From: Leptasterias polaris
Lineage: Eukaryota; Echinodermata; Asteroidea; Forcipulatida; Asteriidae
DNA length: 64,000 nt
Assembly: GCA_037783415.1 (NCBI GenBank)
Contig: JAZGTN010000089.1
Span: 744,001-808,000 of the forward strand
Direction: 5' to 3'
The position numbers were made by a program, and so were the translations under genes. Shown piece after piece: positions 22,501 through 31,765 of this stretch. Each line of letters opens with the position of its first letter. The stretch's first letter is position 1. The notes under the pieces were generated by a model. It was not told the origin of the DNA. It saw only the letters and a program-made list of their open reading frames with translations, and did not search any database.

Positions 22501-25500
22501 CCTTTTATTCTTGGAGATTGCCTTGACATTGTTTCCTGCAATTTGCCTCATGCGATGTGGTCCTATGAACAAAGCATTGCAAGTCGTATTGTTGAAAAAC
22601 TTCAAAAGACAAACTTTGTTTTGTTTTTTCCAACCTGATTGGCAAAAACTTTATGAGTAAACTAATTTTTACAAGGGACCAAACAGACTGAAAACACCTA
22701 TTAAAATACTGTTTTATTTGTGATTTATTTTGGCAGGATGTTGGCTATTTGATGTACAATGATCAGTTGCCAGACAGTAAGAAAACCATTAAATCTTTTG
22801 GTCACACAAAAGGTAAACATGACTATTTGTCTTTAAAACCATGTTTTGTAAACAATGCATGGCATTAACTCATATTTATTATAAATCATCATCATCATCA
22901 TCATCATGTTTACCTCTATCAAACATTGCCAGAGTTCAAGTGGCCAGAACACTGAAGAGTCGACCGTGGTTCAATTTTTTTTTAAAAAGCTTTCTTGTAA
23001 AATTAATCAGCAGTGCATTGTTCATTGCTTAGTACCCTACTTTCCAATGTTGAGTTGCGTTGTTGTTGTTAAATAGGAGTTGTTTTGTCAATATTATATA
23101 TGGATGATGTGCTATGTGAGCAAAGTACTTCCGATGCTGGCACTTGGTAAACTCGCTTATGTCCTCTTGTGTGACAGAGGCTGTGTATATCCGCATTGTT
23201 AAGACAAAGTGGAATTCTGGAAGTTTCTTACCACAATAGCTACCTTTTAGCAACTTCCGCAACACAGAAGTGTACATCATAACAATACAGTTTAATTTTC
23301 TGCATTTCGTTTGGGATTGTTTATGTTTCATGAGAATATAATTCCATGTTTATTTGACTTTTCTTTCCATAAGGTGATTTAGCATTTGATGCAAGCAGCG
23401 GCTTCTGGCTCGTCCACAGTACCCCCCGGTTTCCTAGAAATTCATCATCGAGTTACAACTGGCCATCAAATGCAAGAAGATATGGACAATCTTTTCTGTG
23501 TGTAACACTAGGCTATGATCAATTTGAAGATATTGGTAAATCAAACTAAGAAGCAGTCAAAAAAATTATATAACTTGTGGTGGAAACAAATTGCTCACTT
23601 GAACATTGAATAGACCCCTTGCAAATGATGTCACACTCAAATAGCGCTCTCACTGAGGCAAAAGGAGGCAGATCATTGGACGACAGTTGCTCTTGGTGTG
23701 TAAAAACATGCACATGATCTCAGTATACCAGCAGCATTGCATGTTATGCGTTTATATGCAAGGTGTCTATTACTTGAACAGTCTATTTAGATTTTTATTT
23801 TATGATACCAAAATTACTACTTGATGTTTTTTAGCATTATAAATTTCTCCAAACTGTTCTCTCTTTTAGGTCAACAGTTGATGTACAACTACCCCTGGAT
23901 CTACGACTTCAACCTTCCATCTGACCTTGTTGAGAAGATCCCTAGCATAGTCAGTGCTGCCAATAAGAAGCATGTATCTTCACCACCTTGGAATAGAAGT
24001 GTATCCCTTATATCTACTGGTGGACAGTCATTCACCAGTTTTGCCAAATATAACAAGTTTGGTGAAGGTTAGTGAACTAGTTTTATTAATTGCGGTAGTC
24101 TGGTTCGTTTATAAATGAACCTTAGTGAAAAATCAAACTTCAACACCTTTGGAGTCAGGCATATGATTTCTTAGGGTTTTTTCCCAATTTCAGGTTTTTT
24201 CTCACATCGCTTTGAGCCTTCAAATATTTCTTGAAAGAAGTAAAGCAATCACCAAAGGGAGAAAGAAATGGTCCACATTGTGTAGTGATGCACAGAGTCT
24301 GTAAACTTTCGGAATTGTAATATCTTGGGTCTTGAGTTAGTGGGAACCCAGACCATCGAATCATTTTCAGGAATGTTCAAATTGGTCAAATATCATCCCT
24401 GTGGAATTGTGTTTATCTTTTCTAAAACATTTTGTCAGCTCAAGGTCATAAAATTAATTTTGCATATTTTGGAGCTCCTGGTAAATGGAATTTATTGATC
24501 AAGTGTGGTCTCCAAAGTAATTGTTTGGCAAAAAGAGGCATTCGTTTTAAAAGGACAACATTTATTTGTGGATTTTGATTTATTTTTTGTTTAATGCCCT
24601 TTTAATCATTATGGATAAAATTGCGATTAGTGAACAATGACATTATAGCACTGAGTCGACAGTTTTGCTACTTTTGTTTGATGTCACTCGAAATTGAAAT
24701 TTGTACTAAAAAGTAAGTTTTCTAAATTTCTTGATCCTGCAGATACAAGATAACATGATAGTTATCGCTTTTAATGCAACACACGGTTTATTGTTTTCTG
24801 TGGATATTATAAGGTGTAGATGCTACAGAGAAAATATTATTTTTTTCAATATGAGTCACAAAAACACTTCTATTTCCTTTGTTTCTTCGCAGACATTTAT
24901 TCCTCTTGGCTTGCCCCATACCTCAAGAGTGACCTTTTTGTCGAGACTTGGCAAGATGAACGTGATAAAATGAACTCATCCTGCAATGGGACTTATAAAG
25001 TCAACAACATTGTTTCCTTGAAACTTGATGGAGAAGAATATTTCCGAGAGACTAAGGATCATTCCAAGTGGGCTGTGACTGCTTCAGAGGGATCCAAGTG
25101 GATTTGTATCGGGGATATTAATCGGACTGTAAGTAGAAGTGTCATGGTGTGTCATGGCCGAGTTGTTTAAAAGCACCGGACTCAAGCTCTGGTGTTTCTG
25201 ATCAGCAGAGTGTGGGTTCAAACCCCAGTCATGGCACTTGTGTCCTTGAGCAAGATACTTTACCATAATTGCTTTGTCCTTTGCATGGGACATTAAGCCA
25301 TAGGTCCAATGTACTATGATTGGTAGTGCATGTAAAAGAACCCAGAACACTTATCGTGGAAGAGTAGGGGTTAACCCTGGTGTTTCTGGTTCCTTGTGAG
25401 CTCGGTGATTAAGTTCACTAATGAGGCATCCTTGGTTTGCATTACCAGAAATATATAATAATAATAATACAAAATAGTAATAAGTTCAACTGTGATTTCT

Positions 25501-26418
25501 CATGGCAGTATTAAGGTAACCATTCCAAGACAATCCAAGTGGAAAAACGTTATCATTTTCAGACTATACTTAAAGATGCTTCTTGTTCTACCAAAATGAT
25601 ATTTTTCAATAAGTTGGTTGCCTTCAAGTTTCCTGTTACAATTGTCTCTGTTTGACAATTCCTGAAGAGAATAAACCTTCTTCCAGGGATGAGAAGTTCT
25701 AGACTTTTATCTGAATTCAGACTTTTAAAGTCAGCCTGGTGAAGACAATCAACCGTCATATGAAATTAAAAGAAATCCTGCTCTTTGATCAGCTGTAGAC
25801 ACTGTCCCTAAAGGCTCTGTGAAATCTAAACCCAAGGGGTAACCAAAAAGTGGAAATTCCATCATTTCAGCATACCTCCTAAAACTTGGATTTGAGTTTC
25901 AGATTTGTTTTCTTTTTCGACAATGAATCTCACGCCTGTTCTTTACTTGAATAATTAAAAATACTTCAGCTCTTACACTGAAAAAGAAACCCTTACTTTC
26001 ATATTTTGAAATATGTTGGATATGATGAGCAGTGGGTGGAAAGCAGCAACACTTTATGTTCTGTGGAATTGTAGATTATTCTTATAATTATTAGCAACCA
26101 TACTATGCAATAATTCTGAAATGGTTGGATTAAAAACAATCTAACAATTATCAAAGCGATAACAATACAACTAGTTAATATCAATGCTTTTGCTAGTATA
26201 TGCTAACATCATTGTTGCATAGTGGAGGATTCAACTCTGTCCTTTATTTTGTCAAGATTTTGTAGGAATGAACTATTGTATCTTTTCTTGTTATTTGACA
26301 GTGTCACCAGATGCAACGGGGTGGAGGCACAGTGTGCTTTGAGAATGTATATGCCCATAGAAACTTCTTGCATGGAATCGCAACCAGCCAAGAATGTCCG
26401 CAAGTAAACCAATGTTAA
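16313..26418 (+). CDS. DNASE2: Deoxyribonuclease II, complete
   Basis: DNase II is a secreted/lysosomal acid endonuclease that digests engulfed DNA. Exons: 16313-16419, 16815-16998, 22737-22812, 23374-23535, 23870-24067, 24893-25128 and 26302-26418; they total 1080 nt, 359 residues plus stop, close to the family length. The start gives a hydrophobic signal peptide (about residues 1-23) followed by TCLDEDGKPVDWF, matching the mature N-terminus of the family. The two HxK catalytic-type motifs are present: FGHTKG with His120 in exon 3, and KDHSKW with His299 in exon 6. FWLVHSTPRFP, PWIYDFNLP, FAKYNKFGEDIYSSWLA and GDINR are further family blocks. The C-terminus is Cys-containing (CHQMQRGGGTVCFEN). 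A possible poly(A) signal AATAAA is at 26908. Intron 2 (16999-22736) contains two antisense receptor genes. Confidence 0.95.
16605..16700. repeat. Short dispersed repeat related to 34158-34263
   Basis: AGGCCTGTAATTAAACAAAG, GCCCTGGTCTTGGCCT and TTCAAAAGTTTTCCCA occur in the same order at 34158-34240. It lies in DNASE2 intron 1. Confidence 0.55.
17069..17285. repeat. TTAA-MITE left end fused to dispersed repeat family D
   Basis: TTAAAGGGAGGGTATACCC followed by CATAAAAACTTACTTGGTAA is the left end of the MITE family seen at 27768 and elsewhere. From about 17180 it passes into family D (GAAACGTCAGGCCA, GGTCCTTTTGGTTGGTAAGC). Confidence 0.55.
17609..18607 (-). CDS. Orphan rhodopsin-class (class A) GPCR, intronless, 332 aa
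   Basis: A seven-helix receptor with class A hallmarks: N38 (GN, helix 1), D66 (NLSINDL, helix 2), disulfide cysteines C95 and C175 (YSSCSW), NRY at 119-121 in place of DRY, W148 in helix 4, C265-x-x-P268 in helix 6, and NPLIY at 296-300 in helix 7. It has a short N-terminus with an N-linked site (NKT at 3) and a Cys-rich tail (CFC) that could be palmitoylated. The NRY variant and PKYSSCSW loop suggest the melatonin-like / Tre1-GPR84-like branch, but the ligand cannot be assigned. One open frame from ATG to stop. It is antisense inside DNASE2 intron 2 and a tandem paralogue of 20301-21386. Confidence 0.9.
   Translation of the reverse strand: MDNKTCCSFDDNVYVSYAERQILASVVIMFSFLGITGNLLVIAAVVLTKKLHHTTNMFVLNLSINDLLTCIFIPFGAVAILTESIEEFPLPMFICSLMAFMFYACFGCSLNNLMCISFNRYVMIIHTRETYRRLFSPKCTIIAIVLTWLLPMCVLLIPCATGYIKLGFEPKYSSCSWVKAESQPGFHTILFTAFCPIQLATIFFSYGRIFSHIFSHAKKVRHLDRNPSTSVITSEVQEPHANRVNKLQAEVTKNLFIVMCTFILCVAPYSFSLILPKTEQFLPIAVVILIGNSCVNPLIYAAKHPHFRTVFRCIITMKCTEIPERSSFKCFC
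19548..19735. repeat. (AAT)n microsatellite and adjoining retroposon-like tail
   Basis: About 13 AAT triplets (19548-19588) are followed by CACAGCATTTGTAGGGCGCACATTATCTGATA and further unique DNA. The arrangement looks like an inverted retroposon with a trinucleotide tail; the family is not known to me. Confidence 0.55.
19940..20160 (+). repeat. SINE-like family C, copy 1
   Basis: Contains TTTTCAGTCCCTACCTGACTGCGTGGGTTTTCC, then CACATCTAAAACTGAAC. The same order occurs at 56150-56395 and, partly, at 60630-60775. It lies between the two receptor genes. Confidence 0.6.
20301..21386 (-). CDS. Orphan rhodopsin-class (class A) GPCR, intronless, 361 aa
   Basis: A close paralogue of the receptor at 17609-18607. 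Key residues: N51 (GN, helix 1), D79 (NLSVADL), C108 and C188 (YSSCSW), NRY at 132-134, W161, C302-x-x-P305, and NPIIY at 333-337. The third intracellular loop (about 225-285) is longer than in the paralogue and rich in Ser/Thr, Gln and Lys. N-linked sites are at NST (6) and NDS (16). The shared block GYIxLGFEPKYSSCSW and the identical arrangement show a local tandem duplication. It is antisense in DNASE2 intron 2, about 1.35 kb from the DNASE2 exon at 22737. Subfamily (melatonin-like or Tre1/GPR84-like) and ligand are unresolved. Confidence 0.9.
   Translation of the reverse strand: MAALINSTIANELLINDSLVSCTFCAYFSYTQRQVLAAILFLMSFIGVTGNGLVIIAILSSSKLQRVTNYFVFNLSVADLLTSLFLPFTAVAVLNETEWPLPIPMVLCSMTAFMFLTCLGCSINNLACIAVNRYVLITKKKETYRKLFSKQRTILAILVIWLIPLFTTVVPTCTGYIQLGFEPKYSSCSWVLAHSKGGFVFVLFATFCPIQLFVIIYCYIRVFIHIRQHAKKVQPSLRAQTETVSTVVDTVSSTTTSHPKASDIASSSTAQEQKQEQKSKRSKLQVKVTMNLFLVVCAFILCVVPYAVTLLVPRSRQVFPFAATIFMGNSCLNPIIYAIKHPQFKTVFRCILTGRFSEIPK
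21737..22072. repeat. 105-bp minisatellite, about three units
   Basis: TGGTTCCCAATCAGGAAACC recurs at 21741, 21845 and 21950, with a partial unit at 22055. The repeat length is a multiple of three, so an open frame persists through it, but nothing suggests a protein. It lies in DNASE2 intron 2, just upstream of the second receptor gene. Confidence 0.85.
25140..25460 (+). repeat. tRNA-Leu-like SINE, family B, copy 3
   Basis: The best-preserved copy: GTCATGGCCGAGTTGTTTAA (A box), ACTCAAGCTCTGG (anticodon-arm region) and GTGGGTTCAAACCCC (B box), then the family body and an AATAATAAT tail. It starts 11 bp after the DNASE2 exon 6 donor. Confidence 0.8.
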
Positions 26419-27767
26419 AGGTTATCTACAGTATTGATAGAGCTGATAAAATAGTTACAGACGGTGTTCATGTTTTGTGTGATCAACCATATACATGAAA
26501 TAACAAACCTGTGAAGAATTTGGGCTCAACCCGTTGTGCGAGTCAGGAGAAAATAGTGGGAAAACCATGCACAATTTTTAGCATGTAAACACATTTTCCT
26601 TAATTTTGGTTTTAACAACTGAAATCAGCTGTTGCGTTTCTTCAGGTTTTCAGATAGGCCTACAGTTTTTTCGATTATAACTTCATTTCAGGGGGAAATA
26701 TTTCACACAAAAATGGTTCTAGAATGAACTTCATAATCATTCAGCTCTCAGACTAAAATTAAACAATGTTGTTTTTTGTCTTTACCAATCCTGTATAATA
26801 CTTTTTAACTCTGAAAGTCTGAAAATTAACACAAGTTTCTTGCAATATGTTGGTACTCCCGAGTCTGTGTGCAGTGGTCAAAGTATGGTTCTTTGGTTTA
26901 CAAATGAAATAAATATTTAAAAAACAAGCAAATATAAGTTATACTAGTTACACAGGAAATGCTTTGATATCTTGTAATTCATTTGTAAGACTTTCTGGTT
27001 GAAAGTCAGAGTAGATGAGAGTTGTCACCCTAGATACAGAAACAGTTTCTACATTTTTGTTGTTTTGATAAATCAATGATGTTTATTGATGGAGAAAACA
27101 TTAGTAAACCACATCTTTTAATTTGATGCAAATTTTGAGTTGAAACTATATTTTATTTGTCAAAACTGGCTGGATCCAGTAAATTTACCCAACAAATTTT
27201 GTATGTGATTTCCGATTAAAAAAAAAAAAAAATTGTAATAAAAAGTGAGGAATTAGTCTGTAAACCTTTAAAGGAATGAGGCAGATGTTACACCAGTGGT
27301 GGACTCTACAAATAAAACACACTACTTTGTAAATTAAAGGATAAAGCAGAAAGTGACAACCTTTATTTGAAGGTTCACACATATTTTTGTATTATTTGTG
27401 AATAATTTTATTGAAATATCAATAACACAACTGGCATTCATGAATTCTCTGAAGAATACATGTAAATGTGACATGCCGTGCTGTGAAACCAAAATGTGAA
27501 TATATTTTGTAATACATTTTGAGGACAATATTTATAAGCCTGTTGTCATCAAAAGAAATTAATCATCAAAAACTTAGCTGTTTATTTGCCTTAATAAGCC
27601 ATTTGTGTGTTAGATTTGAATGATGTCTGGTACAATGCCTCATTCAGTCATAATGTATAGTGTCACAACAAGATACCAGTCTTTGCTGATCTGAAGGTAG
27701 AAAAGCAAAGTCTTGCCACAAATGTACTCCCAAATGGCTTATTATATTACTATTTTCTTAAAGGCAC
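26419..27767. other. DNASE2 3' flank; no gene seen
   Basis: AT-rich DNA with a possible poly(A) signal at 26908 and a MITE-like fragment near 26765-26812. ORFs here are short and lack protein-like composition. Confidence 0.4.
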
Positions 27768-28133
27768 TGTACACGTTTGGTAATTACTCAAAATATATAT
27801 TAGCATAAAAACTTACTTGGTAACTAGCAACGGAGAGCTGTTGATAGTATAAAACATTGTGAGAAACGACTCCCTCTGAAGTAACATAGTTTTTGAGAAA
27901 GAGGTAATTTCTCACTAAAATAATAAAAGACTTATGGCCAGAAGCCTTTTATTCCTATCTGAAAGCACACTAATTTGTACAACAAGGGTGTTTTTTCTTT
28001 CATCATTTTCTTGCAACTTCAATGACCAATTGAGCCCAAATTTTCACAGGCTTGTTATTTTATGCATATGTTGGGATACACCAAGTGAGGATACTGGTCT
28101 TTGACAATTACAAAACGTGTTCAGTGCCTTTAA
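27768..28133. mobile_element. TTAA-flanked MITE, family copy
   Basis: TTAA-AGGCACTGTACACG at the left and CGTGTTCAGTGCCT-TTAA at the right form terminal inverted repeats, with the TTAA at both ends. The inside contains CATAAAAACTTACTTGGTAA and the CAATTGAGCCCAAATTTTCA block shared with 36746-37107. It has no ORF. The TTAA target is typical of piggyBac-type elements. Confidence 0.75.
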
Positions 28134-28151
28134 TCAAGCTTTAACTCATAA

Positions 28152-28524
28152 CAGGGCTCGAATTTGGGGAGAAAATCCACAAGACTACAGGGCTTGTAGC
28201 TCAAAATCTTTATTGGACCAGACATTTTTTTACAAGACCTGATTCAAAATGTGAAAATAAAAAAAACTTGTTGCCACATATTAACATGCATTTGACTGCT
28301 TTTATATGAACCCGAACTGAGACAAGTAAGAGAAGAGTATACTTGATTACTCATAGAATTGAAAGATAATTTATTAGACCCAAAGTCAACATTTGAACAT
28401 AATTTGTTTATGTTATTTAATTGAAAAACACAAGACCATCGGACTTGTTAGTTCATAAGTTTACTGGCCCAACACTAAAATTACTGGCCTCGGGCCTGTG
28501 GTCCAGTGTAAAATTCCAGCCCTG
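28152..28524. mobile_element. MITE-like element with CAGGGCT ends
   Basis: The left end CAGGGCTCGAATTT and the right end, read inverted, CAGGGCTGGAATTT are near-identical terminal inverted repeats. The interior repeats phrases such as ACAAGAC and TGGCC. No clear target duplication was found. Confidence 0.6.
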
Positions 28525-29173
28525 TCTGTCATATAATGCAATCTTGCTTTTGTAAACCTTTTGTATGCCTTTTTCTACTTGGAAATTAAAATACTTTTTA
28601 GAAAAGCCTGTTGCTTATATTGTTCATTTTGTTGTATGGCTTCCAATAAGAAACATTACTGGCAAACATTGGAGAGCTTGCTAAAACAATGCCCTTTTGA
28701 AGAGTACAGAAAACAACATGAAATCAAGGTGTGAGGTACATGTAATTGCAATACTCCTTTTGCTTACAGTAATAGTCATGTTTTATTATCTATGCTTACA
28801 AATGTTTCCTGCAACAACTTGTTTGGATGATATAATAACATTAACAGCACTTGTATCAAGATTTTCATATCATATTCATTGGTGGATGGAATTAACCCTA
28901 GCAGTGCCTTGTATTAAATACATGTAATGACATGCATTTTAGCTGTGAATTACTACTTTGAGAAATTGCAACTATAAATTCTAGAAACAATAACTGCAGT
29001 CAAAGCATACAGTTGAACTTTCACACTTTGAACTTTCACAAAGGTCAATCAAAGGTCACATAGTTTGTTGTAATCAATACAAATGCATTTTAAATAGGGC
29101 CAGTTTAATGGACCCTGCCAATGAACAATCCGAAAGTTGGAGCGTTTTAATCGCCCAAGGACACTGCTAGGGT

Positions 29174-29480
29174 TTAAAGGCTGGGTCATACTTTGGTAAC
29201 GACCCAGACAATTTTTTTTACAATTTTGTTTCTATCCAAATACATCTCCTTGCTATAAAGATGGTAATGGTAGTAAGCATCCTGCCAAATTATTTCATCT
29301 GAAATGCCCCCGTTGATTATAAATCAATAAAAGTTTGTCAAAAAAATTGGAATCTCCAGGGCGAGTTTTGGAGATTCAAATGCTGCGGCCAGAGATGAGG
29401 TTGGTAACCGCTGAATACTCGCTACATGTGGATTACGTTGGCAACACCCAAATGATGACCTCATCTTTAAAGGCCTTTAA
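29174..29480. mobile_element. TTAA-flanked MITE, family copy
   Basis: It starts TTAAAGGCTGGGTCATACTTTGG and ends AGGCCTTTAA. The interior holds GCGGCCAGAGATGAGGTTGGTAACCGC, the same motif that is tandemly amplified at 54292-54975. Confidence 0.65.
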
Positions 29481-29732
29481 CAACTAGACTACACAGACGG
29501 TGTAGTTTGCCAATGTTTTATGAAAAAATACTCTCCCTTCAGTTCTGGTTTGTACAATAAAAGCAGCATCACACAAACAGTTCCACAATAACATCCACAA
29601 TAACATCCACATAACAACATACAATCCATGTTTAATGCATCTGAAAGGATAACAAGTCTGATATTCCTTCAAGTTCATTATCACACAGCAATGACGATGG
29701 CAAGTCGGAGATCCACCTTCAGTTGTCTTCTC

Positions 29733-30621
29733 TCAGTACCCGTCATTATTAAATGTGATACTTGTATAGTTTGGGTACTTTGCCATGAGTTTCTCTACAG
29801 TAATGCTGTGATCTGGTTGTCCATAACCCTTTAGAGAAAAATAGAAATAAGAACTGATATCAAATTGTACATACAGTAGGCCCGTAAGGCGTAATGATAA
29901 ATTAAAGGTTTCTTGGCTGATTGTGATTATATCAAGCGATGGCCTCACCATTGAATAGCCATAAACTAATATGGATTTGTCTTGAGGGTTGTGTTCGATA
30001 CGTCCTCCTCCCACACAAAAACAATCAATCTTCATTTTGCTCAACTCTGGCTCTACTTTTTGCTCTAGTACATCAGCTGAAATGAAATAGAAAGAAAGAG
30101 AAATTTTTGTGTGTTGGTTTTGCAGTTTTTGAATATTTTTTCCCAGAAAAACTACTTCACTTTAATCAAAATTTCAACTTTCAAGTAATAAACCACAATG
30201 GAAACTGACTGGGTATATTTTAAAGAATTTTGAGTTGAAGAACAAAGTAAAATTAACTAGACTACTACTAGAGCGGGATTTTAACCTGTGACCTTTGGAT
30301 TAACCTGCTGGCTCTCTACCAACTGAGCTAGTAGTCGTTTTTCTTTGTTCAAACCATGGAGGTAGGAATCAACCCAAAGTTATTTTTAAAAAAATTGTTT
30401 CGGACATAGAGCAAGGAATATTAATATAAAAAAACTCATGAATGATAACAAAAACAATACTTACCATGGTATCCTGCCCATTTATATCCCCTGACAATAT
30501 ACTTGAAGGTTTTCTCATTATTTAGTGGCCATATCTTTATGAGAACGTATTTAAACTTTCCTGAGTCATCAATATCAACATCTTCAATTGAGTCCAACAA
30601 TGGGTTACCACCACTGCTCAT
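29733..30621 (-). CDS. PHPT1: 14 kDa phosphohistidine phosphatase, complete
   Basis: PHPT1 removes phosphate from phosphohistidine on proteins. Exons on the minus strand: 30621-30465, 30076-29949 and 29828-29733; 381 nt, 126 residues. Family blocks: DVDIDDSGKFKYVLI, IVRGYKWAGYHAD with the catalytic histidine at His52 (human His53), CFCVGGGRIEH, VYGYSMGYGQPDH and the terminal NNDGY. The start chosen is the ATG at 30621, just ahead of the conserved core. A further in-frame ATG at 30720 would add 33 mostly basic residues, which might be read as an organelle-targeting extension. It is divergently arranged with TRIM45, about 1.1 kb between start codons. A SINE copy lies inverted in intron 1. Confidence 0.95.
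30258..30370 (-). repeat. tRNA-related SINE-like repeat, family A, inverted partial copy
   Basis: The reverse complement contains the GCTCAGTTGGTAGAGAGCC core and a decayed GGTTAAAATCCCGCTCTAGTAG segment. Only the tRNA-like part is present. It is in PHPT1 intron 1. Confidence 0.65.
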
Positions 30622-31765
30622 CTTCCTTGGATTTGAGCGAGAGTTGATTGACAAAACAAATGATTGAAGATATCTGTCTCGGCTCGGACTCGTGTAAAAT
30701 CTTGAGTTCCGAGAGAACAATGAATTCCTAAATTATTTACTTGTAAAGTGATAAGTTTTGTGTAAGATTATATACTTTGTAATAGCAATTAGCATCAAGG
30801 ACGAGCCTTTTATGGAAGAAATTTGCATCTCACATTCACAAGAATAACATCGTCTGCATTCTCCAAGTCTTCAAAGTTCATGGCTATTAATTTTTGATCA
30901 ATGAGGTTATATAGCGCCCTCATTAGTCACATATGCGTCTTGTACCCAGACCATTATTGAGCTAACTCATACGTCATGCCTGATTGGAGGGTGACAGACT
31001 GTTGGGACTCGGGAAAGATTTTAAGATTTTGATCGACAAACAAAGTTGGTAAGCAAACATGAACCTATTTTTCAATATTATCATGTAAAAATACACACAA
31101 ATTTTGCAAATACTCGTTCATCATAATGTTTTGAGACCGTTAGTACAAATGACATTTTTCAACTTCTTTAGTTTCTTGTTGGAAAAAATATCTGCTCTTT
31201 AGAAAAGATTTGACATTACAATTAATTACATTGTACTCTTCCTACAGACAGCAGACAGCAGACAGGTTCGTTCCGCTGTCGTCTCCACGATCGAACGTCG
31301 GACGATATATAGCGGAACGAACCGCCAAAGTTCTACTTCCAGGAGTAGGAGTAGTCAATAAGAACAGGATGATTGATGATAAAGAATAAGATTCAATGAG
31401 ATTAAGATATAAGTGTATATTTTGACGGATCCGGCTTTCTTTAGTAAAAAATAGTAAAGTAAACAGTCAGACAGTGTTTTAAGCCGACAGTCACAGATCA
31501 CTTTTTAAATAGAAAACATAAACTGTAAACAAAGTGTCATTCAGTGAATACAGAATAGTGTTTCATAAATGACAATTCATGACAATTCATGCTACATTTA
31601 GCCTACATTTGTAAAAACGTTTCCTTCATACAAAACAAAAAATTCTACAGATTGGTGGTTTACTTTACCTAGGCTAAACAAGTTAACCTTGAAATAAAAG
31701 ATGGGTTTAAATCTCTATTTATATGATTGAGATGTCACCTGTTTCCTCCCCAGGAAGTAAGCAAC
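30622..31765. promoter_or_regulatory. Shared upstream region of PHPT1 and TRIM45
   Basis: The divergent start codons at 30621 and 31766 imply a common promoter region. Visible candidates are an inverted CCAAT (GATTGGAGGG) near 30980 and a possible first TRIM45 non-coding exon ending with donor GTTG-GTAAGC at 31048, which would join to the acceptor at 31753. No TATA box was recognised. A 13-bp perfect inverted repeat (GGTTCGTTCCGCT, 31265-31277, and its complement at 31311-31323) lies between. Confidence 0.45.

Noticed and set aside
25142..25235. Possible tRNA-Leu gene
   Set aside because: Close to a leucine tRNA but continues into a shared SINE body found at 2436 and 5005; decayed stem pairing.
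28697..28927. Hydrophobic 76-codon ORF
   Set aside because: AT-rich composition, no splice or start support, no similarity.
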